In this document: positions 5,946-11,535 of the stretch, one piece after another
Numbering within the stretch: the first letter of the stretch is position 1
Layout of the letters: each line of letters begins with the position of its first letter
Source of the DNA: RBG-16-66-20 sp036262835
Lineage (GTDB): Bacteria; Pseudomonadota; Gammaproteobacteria; Burkholderiales; SG8-39
Direction: 5' to 3'
Assembly (NCBI GenBank): GCA_036262835.1
Contig: DATAID010000044.1
Span: 1 to 11,535 of the forward strand
DNA: 11,535 bases
The notes under the pieces: generated by a model
The model's input: only the letters and a program-made list of their open reading frames with translations
The model's database searches: none
What the model was told of the DNA's origin: nothing
Made by a program: the position numbers and the translations under genes

Positions 5946-6857
5946 CTAGCCCTTCACCTTGCCCAGGAGGAGGAACTCCATGAGCGCCTTCTGGACGTGC
6001 AGCCGGTTCTCGGCCTCGTCCCAGACGACGCTCTGCCTGCCGTCGATCACGCTCGCGGAAACTTCCTCGCCGCGGTGCGCGGGCAGGCAGTGCATGAAGA
6101 GGGCGTCCTTCCTGGCCGCTTTCATCATGGCAGCGTTCACCTGCCAGCCGGCGAAGGCCTTGAGGCGCTTCTTGTTCTCGGCTTCGAACCCCATCGAGGT
6201 CCACACGTCGGTGGTGACGAGGTCGGCGCCGCGGCAGGCGGCCAGCGGATCGTCGAAGGTCTGCACGTTTTTCGAGCGGCCTTTCAGCTCGTAGCCGGGC
6301 GGCGCCGAGACGTTCAGCCTGAAGCCGAAGATCTCCGCCGCCTGGCGCCAGGTGCGGCACATGTTGTTCGCGTCCCCGATCCAGGCGACAGTCCGCCCGC
6401 GGATGGCGCCGCGGTGCTCGACGTAGGTATAGACGTCGGCGAGCACCTGGCAGGGGTGATAGTCGTTGGTGAGCCCATTGATCACCGGCACGCGCGAGTT
6501 CGCTGCAAACCTTGAGAGGATCGACTGCTCGAAGGTGCGGATCATGACCAGATCGCACATGCGCGAGATGACCTGCGCGGCGTCCTCGACCGGCTCGCCG
6601 CGCCCGAGCTGGGAGTCGCGCGTGTAGAGGTAGATGGCTGCGCCACCGAGCTGGTGCATGCCCGCCTCGAAGGAAAGACGCGTGCGCGTCGAGGGCTTCT
6701 CGAAGATCATCGCCAGCGTGCGGTCCTCGAGCGGCCAGTAGCGCTTGTAGCTCTTGAAGCGCTGCTTGATCCAGCGGGTGCGCTCGAAGAGGTGCTCGAA
6801 CTCCGCGCGCGACAGGTCGCGGAATTGCAGGAAATGCCGAAGCTTCGGCTTGGCCAT
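5946..6857 (-). CDS. argF: Ornithine carbamoyltransferase
   Basis: ArgF transfers the carbamoyl group of carbamoyl phosphate to ornithine to give citrulline, in the cytosol, normally as a trimer. The 303-residue length is usual. The carbamoyl-phosphate loop STRTR is at 56-60, HPCQ at 134-137, the ornithine-side DVWTSMG at 218-224 and the catalytic HCLPAHRG at 256-263. All key residues are present. ATG 6857 has GGAG seven nt upstream. The gene begins 14 nt after the argD stop, so the two are one operon, argD first. The next step, argG, is encoded about 3.3 kb away on the other strand. Anabolic rather than catabolic use is inferred from the argD/argG context. Confidence 0.97.
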   Translation of the reverse strand: MAKPKLRHFLQFRDLSRAEFEHLFERTRWIKQRFKSYKRYWPLEDRTLAMIFEKPSTRTRLSFEAGMHQLGGAAIYLYTRDSQLGRGEPVEDAAQVISRMCDLVMIRTFEQSILSRFAANSRVPVINGLTNDYHPCQVLADVYTYVEHRGAIRGRTVAWIGDANNMCRTWRQAAEIFGFRLNVSAPPGYELKGRSKNVQTFDDPLAACRGADLVTTDVWTSMGFEAENKKRLKAFAGWQVNAAMMKAARKDALFMHCLPAHRGEEVSASVIDGRQSVVWDEAENRLHVQKALMEFLLLGKVKG

Positions 6858-6871
6858 GGCCTGACTCCGGG

Positions 6872-8080
6872 TCAGCGCGCGACGGCGGCTGCCTGGGGCT
6901 GCGTGGACCCTTGCGAGAGGAATCCCTTGACGAGCGGGACCAGGCGCTCGACCACCTCGCGGCCTTCGACCTCGCTCATGACGAGCGCCGGCAGGATGCG
7001 CACCACGTTGTCGGCGGTGACGTTGATCACGAGCCCGGCGTCGAGCGCCGCCTTGACGAGCTCGCCGCAAGGCCGGTCGAGCTCGATGCCGATCATGAGA
7101 CCCATGCCGCGAATCTCGGCGACGCCGGACACGGCACCCAGGGCGCTTTTCAGGTTGTTCAGCATCGACTGGCCGACGCGGCCGGCATTTTCGAGCAGGC
7201 CTTCTTCCTTCACGGTGTCGATGGTGGTGACGATGCCGGTCATGGCGAGCGGATTGCCGCCGAAGGTCGAGCCGTGGTTTCCGGGCTTGAAGACGCCCTT
7301 CGCGCGGCCGCCGACCACGCAGGCGCCCACCGGCACGCCGCCGGCGAGGCCCTTGGCGAGCGGCACCACATCGGGCAGGAACCCGGCGTGCTGGTAGACG
7401 AACCACTTGCCGGTGCGCCCGAGGCCGCACTGCACCTCGTCCGACATGAAGAGCCATTCGTTCGCGTCGCAAATCTTCTTCAGCTCCCTCAGGTACTCCA
7501 GGCGCGATACGTTGATGCCGCCTTCGCCCTGGATGGGCTCGATGAAGACGGCGACGACGTTCTTGTTGTGCGCCGCGACCTGGCGCACCGCCTCGAGATC
7601 GTTCAGGGGCACGCGCACGAAGCCCTGCACGAGCGGCTCGAAGCCCGCCTGCACCTTGCGGCTGCCGCCTGCCGAGAGCGTCGCGAGCGAGCGGCCGTGG
7701 AAGGCCTTCTCCATCACGATGATCGCCGGCTCCTTCACGCCGCGGTCGTGGCCGTACTTGCGCGCGACCTTGATCGCCGCCTCGTTCGCCTCGAGCCCCG
7801 AATTGCAGAAGAAGACCTCGTCCAGGCCGGTGATCTCGGCGACGCGGTCGGCGGCCGCCTCCTGCTGCGGCACGCGAAAGAGGTTGGAGGTGTGGATGAT
7901 CCGGCCGATCTGCTCGGTGAGCGCGCGCACGAGGCGCGGATGATTGTGGCCGAGCGTGTTCACCGCGATGCCGGCGAGGGCGTCGAGGTATTTCCTGCCG
8001 GCTTCATCCCACAGCCAGACGCCCTGGCCGCGTACGAACGCCACCGGCTGGCGCGCGTAGGTGTTCATCAGATGGCTCAT
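6872..8080 (-). CDS. argD: Acetylornithine aminotransferase (class III PLP)
   Basis: This 402-residue class III pyridoxal-phosphate aminotransferase matches the ArgD family. It exchanges the amino group between N-acetylornithine and 2-oxoglutarate in arginine synthesis; ArgD proteins often also serve succinyl-diaminopimelate in lysine synthesis. Visible motifs are FFCNSGLEANEAAIKVARKYG (90-110), FHGRSLATLS (127-136), EPIQGEGG (181-188), DEVQCGLGRTG (214-224), the PLP lysine Lys243 in PLAKGLAGG, and GSTFGGNPLA (270-279). ATG 8080 is chosen because GGGGG lies 5 nt upstream. An in-frame ATG at 8068 is possible. The gene follows a strong terminator, so it probably has its own promoter near or inside the end of the preceding gene, though I see none that is convincing. 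argF is cotranscribed downstream. Confidence 0.95.
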   Translation of the reverse strand: MSHLMNTYARQPVAFVRGQGVWLWDEAGRKYLDALAGIAVNTLGHNHPRLVRALTEQIGRIIHTSNLFRVPQQEAAADRVAEITGLDEVFFCNSGLEANEAAIKVARKYGHDRGVKEPAIIVMEKAFHGRSLATLSAGGSRKVQAGFEPLVQGFVRVPLNDLEAVRQVAAHNKNVVAVFIEPIQGEGGINVSRLEYLRELKKICDANEWLFMSDEVQCGLGRTGKWFVYQHAGFLPDVVPLAKGLAGGVPVGACVVGGRAKGVFKPGNHGSTFGGNPLAMTGIVTTIDTVKEEGLLENAGRVGQSMLNNLKSALGAVSGVAEIRGMGLMIGIELDRPCGELVKAALDAGLVINVTADNVVRILPALVMSEVEGREVVERLVPLVKGFLSQGSTQPQAAAVAR

Positions 8081-8098
8081 GATCACCCCCAAAATGCA

Positions 8099-8122
8099 AA
8101 ACGGCGGCACAGGCCGCCGTTT
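8099..8122 (-). terminator. Intrinsic terminator between the EF-hand gene and argD
   Basis: A perfect 10-bp inverted repeat (AAACGGCGGC at 8099-8108, GCCGCCGTTT at 8113-8122) closes a 4-nt loop. On the minus strand the stem is followed by an interrupted T-rich stretch (TTTTGCATTTT). It lies 16 nt past the stop of the 8139-9302 gene and 18 nt before the argD start. Its job is probably to end the decarboxylase/EF-hand transcript. Because argD is so close, it could equally act as an attenuator for argD. Confidence 0.75.
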
Positions 8123-8138
8123 CTGCAATCCTATCAGG

Positions 8139-9302
8139 TCAATTCACCCAGTAGAAGTGCCTGAGAATCGTCCACTCGCCGCTGAAGCCCTCGGGCGAGC
8201 GCCCGGCGTTGCGCTGCGCGGAGTCCGACATGAGCTGCGCGAGCCCCGTCATCGGCCGCGCCGCGCTCGGCTTGCGGCAGCGCGACTTGAGCGCGTTCTC
8301 GGCGAGCGGGAACGGGATCGGCCGCGTGAAGAGGCTTTGCACGTCGATGCCTTCGCCCGGCGGGCAGATGCCCTGCGCCAGATCGCGCACGCGCCGCACC
8401 TCGGGCGACTGCGGGGTGCCGCCAAGGAGCGTGCGGCCGCGAAAGAGCTTGTCCATGTGCCCGAGCAGCTCGCCCCAGGTGGCGAAGGTCTGCGCGTCCA
8501 TGAGGAGCGGAAAGGACGTCTTCACCTGCTTCGGATTCGGAATCCACTCGTCGTCGTCGTCGGTTTCCTTCTGCAGCGTCTCGCGCAGCCGCGCCGAGGC
8601 CTTGAGCCCGTCGAGGATGTTCCGGTAGGCCACCCTGGTGACGCGCGCCGGGTCCTTCAGGCGCACGTCGAAGCGCTGGTCCATCGTGACTTCATAGGCG
8701 AGCACGAGGTTGAGCACGCCCTCGGCGAAGTTGCAGTAGGCGATGGCCCAGAGCAGGTCGGAGCGGTCGAGTTGGATGCGCGGCGAGACGAACTGCGCCT
8801 CGTGGTAGGCGGCCTCCGAGCCGCCGAAGCTCGCCTGGCTGCGAAAGACCTCCACGCCGCGCTTGGGGACCCAGAGCAGATACTTCTCCATGTCCGAAAT
8901 CCGGCCGTCGCCGTCCCAGTCGATGCGCCACTCGCCCGGCCGCACCGCGAAATAGGGCCCGTTGCCCCGGACGGCCTCGAGCGCGGTGCGCGAGGCGCGG
9001 ATCCGCACGAGGATACGCTCGAGGCGCGCGCGGATCTCGTCGATGAACGAGCGGTCGCCCACCTGCTGCTGGCGCTGCTGGAACTCGCGCAGCCGCGCCG
9101 CCGTCTCGCGCCCCATGTCGATCGCGTTGCAGAGGGCGAAGGCGATCCGCTCGTCGTCCCGGCGCAGGCCGGCGGGCTTGGCGTCGCGGAACTGGGGGCA
9201 GGTTTTGTCCGGGCCGTCGGCGGACTCCAGCTCGATCGGCGCGGCCTGCGCGCGCGCGGCGCCGAGAAGGAGCGCCGAGGAAAACAGCAGTATGCGCAGC
9301 AT
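8139..9302 (-). CDS. Exported protein with a single EF-hand loop, unknown function
   Basis: This 387-residue protein has a clear signal peptide (MLRILLFSSALLLGAARAQA, cleavage after residue 20). A textbook 12-residue EF-hand loop sits at 128-139 (DWDGDGRISDME). It has Asp at loop positions 1, 3 and 5, Gly at 6, Ile at 8 and Glu at 12, and so should bind calcium. A helical, Gln/Arg-rich stretch precedes it (64-111), and the rest looks mostly alpha-helical. Five cysteines remain in the mature chain (35, 58, 190, 313, 342). I do not recognise the family as a whole. The ATG at 9302 has GGGAGG five nt upstream. It starts 10 nt after the decarboxylase stop, so the two are cotranscribed, yet their likely compartments (cytosol and periplasm) differ. 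Confidence 0.85.
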   Translation of the reverse strand: MLRILLFSSALLLGAARAQAAPIELESADGPDKTCPQFRDAKPAGLRRDDERIAFALCNAIDMGRETAARLREFQQRQQQVGDRSFIDEIRARLERILVRIRASRTALEAVRGNGPYFAVRPGEWRIDWDGDGRISDMEKYLLWVPKRGVEVFRSQASFGGSEAAYHEAQFVSPRIQLDRSDLLWAIAYCNFAEGVLNLVLAYEVTMDQRFDVRLKDPARVTRVAYRNILDGLKASARLRETLQKETDDDDEWIPNPKQVKTSFPLLMDAQTFATWGELLGHMDKLFRGRTLLGGTPQSPEVRRVRDLAQGICPPGEGIDVQSLFTRPIPFPLAENALKSRCRKPSAARPMTGLAQLMSDSAQRNAGRSPEGFSGEWTILRHFYWVN

Positions 9303-9312
9303 GTCGGCCTCC

Positions 9313-11280
9313 CTAGCCGATCCTGTTCAGGTTCCGCTCTTCGACGGCTTTCAGCACTCTAACGCAAGGCTGGTATCCCTCGTAGACGATGCCGTGCAGC
9401 TCGGTGCGCTTCTGCGAGCGCAGCAGCCCGGCAAGGTACTCGGTGATGCGCGCCGTGATGACCTGTCCCGGCACGAGCACCGGAATGCCCGGGGGATAGG
9501 GCACGATGCCGTCGGCGCAGACGCGCTGCGTCAGCGCTCGGTTGACGCGCTCCTTCTCGTCGAGCACCGGGATCAGCTCGCCGCCGCAGTAATAGGCGTC
9601 GCGCGGCAGGTAGCGCAGCTTCGTGAACGCGGGGATGTCCGGCGTCTTGACGAGGCGCCGCGGCGGCCGGCCCTCGCGCGCGAGGCGCATGAGCGCATCG
9701 TAGAGGCGGCTCACCTTGGAGCGCGTCGTGCCCACCGTGAGCAGCAGCGTGAGCGTGTTGAAGGTGCTCTTCTCGACCTGGATGTTGAACCGGTCGAAGA
9801 GCTCCTTCTGGAGCTCCTCCACCGTGTAGCCGCAGCCCGAGATGTCGACGGTCACCTTGGTCGGGTCGAGCCGGATGCCGTCGCTGCGCGTCTCATCGGT
9901 GAGGAGGTCCTCCAGGTCGAGGACCCGGAAGGCGCGCGTCGAATTGATGAGCGTCCTGATCTCGAAGGCCAGGTCGAGGGTGCGGCGCAGGAGCTTGTAG
10001 CCCTCCATGACGGCCTGCTTGCGGGCGACGTCGAGGCTCGCGATCAGGCCGTACTGCGGCGAGGTCGACGTGTGCATGTTGAAGTTCTCGCGGAACAGAT
10101 GCTCGTTGAAGCCCGGATCGTTGACGTGAATCATCGAGGCCTGCGAGAAGGCCGAGAGCACCTTGTGCGTCGATTGCGTCGCGTAGTCCGCGCCCGCCTC
10201 GAGCGCGGTCGGGCGGAACTCGGGATGAAAGCGCGCGAAGCCGTACCAGGCCTCGTCCACGATCACCTTGATCCCGCGCGCGTGCGCCGCCTCGACGATC
10301 GGCGCGAGGTCGTAGCGCAGGCCGTCGTAGGTGCAGGAGGTGAGGATGAGCGCCTGCGCATCCGGATGCCTGCGGATCTCCCTCAGGATGGTTTTCTTGG
10401 GCACCGGCCCGTACAGGCCGTATTTCCGGTTCAGGGCCGAATCCAGGTAGATCGGGTGCGCGCCCGAGAGCACGACGCCGTGGTGCACGCTCTTGTGGCA
10501 GTTGCGGTCGAGCAGCAGCTTCTCGCCGGGCGCGAGCAGCGTCTGGAAGATCACCTTGTTCGCGGTCGACGTGCCGTTGGTGGCGAAGAAGGTGCGCCGC
10601 GCGCCGAAGGCGTTCGCCGCCATCGCCTGCGCCTCGGCGATCACGCCGCGCGGCTCCATGAGCGAATCGAGCATCGGCACCGAGACCGACAGATCGGAAT
10701 CGAAGACGTGATCGCCCATGAACTCGTAGAAGTCGTTCACCCAGGGGCTGCCGCGCAGCGACTCGCCCGAGGAATGCCCCGGCGTGTGCCACTGGTCCTT
10801 GGCCATCCAGACGTAGGTCTTGAGCTGGTCGGTGAAGGGCGTGCGCGCCTTCTCCTGGATTTGCGCGTTCAGGATGCGGTAGATGCCGCGGTAGTCGCGC
10901 TCCTCGCGGTAGAAATAGCCGTCGACCGCCTCGGCGAAGAGCGCGTCGACGATGTCGTCTTCCTTTTCCTGGGCGATCAGGATGTAGACGTCGAGCTCGG
11001 GGCGGAAGCGCGTGATCCGCTGCACCAGCTCGAGCGCCGACATCTCCGCCTTCGCCTCGCCGTTCTTCAGCGTGTAGAGCGTGTCGTCGACGAGCACCGC
11101 CTGCAGGTCGCCGTCGCGCTCGATCTCGGCGAGCGCCTCGCGCGCCGTGGTCACGCCGGTGAAGCTGATGCCGAGCGGGTTGTCGAGCGAGCGCGCCGCC
11201 GCGTTGAGGCCCTTCACGAACTCGCGCAGCACGAGGTGCTCGTCGTTGACGACGAGGATGCGGCTCGCCGGCTTGCTCAG
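9313..11280 (-). CDS. Orn/Lys/Arg decarboxylase (PLP, with receiver-like N-terminal domain)
   Basis: This large fold-type I decarboxylase has about 655 residues from a CTG at 11280, or 639 from a GTG at 11232. Residues about 7-125 form a response-regulator-like wing domain (SRILVVNDEHLVL, QAVLVDD, DVYILIA). The PLP core carries WHTPGHSSG, NGTSTANK, DRNCHKSVHHG, DEAWYGFARFHP and STHKVLSAFSQASMIH, whose Lys373 (CTG numbering) is the PLP lysine. A C-terminal domain holds the conserved YPPGIPVLVPGQ. It removes CO2 from arginine, ornithine or lysine; the motifs do not say which, and nearby argD/argF only hint at ornithine or arginine. CTG is favoured because GGGGG lies 6 nt upstream and the GTG would delete the first strand of the wing domain. 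No in-frame ATG/GTG is available upstream. Confidence 0.92.
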   Translation of the reverse strand: MSKPASRILVVNDEHLVLREFVKGLNAAARSLDNPLGISFTGVTTAREALAEIERDGDLQAVLVDDTLYTLKNGEAKAEMSALELVQRITRFRPELDVYILIAQEKEDDIVDALFAEAVDGYFYREERDYRGIYRILNAQIQEKARTPFTDQLKTYVWMAKDQWHTPGHSSGESLRGSPWVNDFYEFMGDHVFDSDLSVSVPMLDSLMEPRGVIAEAQAMAANAFGARRTFFATNGTSTANKVIFQTLLAPGEKLLLDRNCHKSVHHGVVLSGAHPIYLDSALNRKYGLYGPVPKKTILREIRRHPDAQALILTSCTYDGLRYDLAPIVEAAHARGIKVIVDEAWYGFARFHPEFRPTALEAGADYATQSTHKVLSAFSQASMIHVNDPGFNEHLFRENFNMHTSTSPQYGLIASLDVARKQAVMEGYKLLRRTLDLAFEIRTLINSTRAFRVLDLEDLLTDETRSDGIRLDPTKVTVDISGCGYTVEELQKELFDRFNIQVEKSTFNTLTLLLTVGTTRSKVSRLYDALMRLAREGRPPRRLVKTPDIPAFTKLRYLPRDAYYCGGELIPVLDEKERVNRALTQRVCADGIVPYPPGIPVLVPGQVITARITEYLAGLLRSQKRTELHGIVYEGYQPCVRVLKAVEERNLNRIG

Positions 11281-11291
11281 GGGCGGCCCCC

Positions 11292-11297
11292 TATAAT
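11292..11297 (+). promoter_or_regulatory. Consensus -10 box (TATAAT) for the DUF3579 gene
   Basis: A perfect TATAAT ends 6 bp before the ATG at 11304, so the expected transcription start falls on or beside that ATG. The -35 region is weak: CGGCTT lies at 17-bp spacing. No Shine-Dalgarno is present in the short gap, which agrees with a leaderless mRNA. The same few bases hold the GGGGG ribosome-binding site of the divergent decarboxylase. Confidence 0.55.
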
Positions 11298-11303
11298 GCG
11301 GCG

Positions 11304-11535
11304 ATGCCCCAAAGAGAGACGGCGGGGGAGCCCCCGGCCTCGTCGGCCGAGTTCGTCATCGTCGGCACCACGCTGGAGGGAAAGCCCTTCCGGCCGGGCG
11401 ACTGGGCCGAGCGGCTGTGCGGCGTCATGTCGGCCTTCGGCGGCGATCACCGGATGAAGTACTCGCCCTTCGTGCACCCGGTCACCGCCAACGGCGTGCG
11501 CTGCGTGGTCGTCGACAGGCGCCTCGAGAGCATCG
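11304..11535 (+). CDS. DUF3579 family protein (5' part, runs off the window)
   Basis: The first 77 codons are open to the window end. After a Pro/Ala/Glu-rich start (MPQRETAGEPPASSAE) they read FVIVGTTLEGKPFRPGDWAERLCGVMSAFG and later YSPFVHPV and GVRCVVVDRRLE, the pattern I associate with DUF3579. The biochemical function of that family is unknown to me; members are small cytosolic proteins seen in betaproteobacteria, often near argF/argG as far as I recall. ATG 11304 is the natural start; no other start fits the family N-terminus. It lacks a Shine-Dalgarno and sits right behind a TATAAT. It diverges from the decarboxylase gene with 23 bp between starts. Confidence 0.8.
   Translation, partial: MPQRETAGEPPASSAEFVIVGTTLEGKPFRPGDWAERLCGVMSAFGGDHRMKYSPFVHPVTANGVRCVVVDRRLESI

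Noticed and set aside
5929..5949. CTAGC/GCTAG inverted repeat spanning the two convergent stop codons
   Set aside because: The stem is only five pairs and mostly the two TAG stops facing each other; there is no T-tract on either strand.
6911..8164. 417-codon plus-strand open frame opposite argD
   Set aside because: It is an antisense shadow of argD; it shows no motif and no ribosome-binding site.
11246..11251. TTGACG as the -35 box for the TATAAT at 11292
   Set aside because: The spacing is about 40 bp, far beyond the 16-18 bp that a sigma-70 promoter needs.
8962..11457. 831-codon open frame on the plus strand opposite the decarboxylase
   Set aside because: The opposite strand encodes an intact decarboxylase with all PLP motifs; this frame has no recognisable domain and has the usual composition of antisense frames.
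1..11535. Defence system, CRISPR array, prophage or insertion sequence
   Set aside because: No cas, nuclease, transposase, integrase or toxin-antitoxin motif, no regular spaced repeats and no terminal inverted repeats were seen on either strand.

Overview
The window is about 11.5 kb of GC-rich (roughly two-thirds G+C), gene-dense bacterial chromosome. It shows no tRNA, rRNA, CRISPR array, transposase or phage gene. Protein content (YajQ, proteobacterial-type ArgG, a Crp/Clp-like regulator, a DUF3579 protein, a receiver-winged Orn/Lys/Arg decarboxylase) suggests a betaproteobacterium. The genus cannot be named from the sequence.

Layout, left to right. (1) 34-1214, minus strand: an exported protein of unknown function, translationally coupled (TAATG) to yajQ. 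A possible last few codons of a plus-strand gene lie at the very left edge. (2) 1251-5932, plus strand: argG (TTG start), then a Crp/Fnr-superfamily regulator, a membrane-anchored SUMF1/FGE-fold protein without the FGE cysteines, a CDGSH iron-sulfur protein, and a small FAD/NAD(P) oxidoreductase of the ferredoxin-reductase type. (3) 5946-8080, minus strand: argD then argF, 14 nt apart and convergent with the oxidoreductase. (4) 8139-11280, minus strand: a PLP-dependent Orn/Lys/Arg decarboxylase followed 10 nt later by an exported protein with one perfect EF-hand loop. A strong terminator hairpin separates this pair from argD. (5) From 11304, plus strand: the 5' part of a DUF3579 gene, divergent from the decarboxylase.

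How it fits together: ArgD, ArgF and ArgG cover three steps of arginine synthesis (acetylornithine to ornithine side, ornithine to citrulline, citrulline to argininosuccinate). The decarboxylase acts on a basic amino acid and would draw on the same pool towards polyamines. Between argG and argF sits a four-gene block (regulator, membrane sensor-like protein, Fe-S protein, flavin reductase) with no obvious arginine role. It looks like a small redox or signalling cassette inside the arg locus.

The most unusual non-coding signals are: a 27-bp element found twice (23/27 identical), just upstream of the start codons of both argG and the crp-like gene; a long hairpin that buries the Shine-Dalgarno of the CDGSH gene; and a tight divergent start region where the decarboxylase appears to use CTG and the DUF3579 gene has a consensus TATAAT placed so that its mRNA could be leaderless. 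No wholly new defence or mobile system was recognised.
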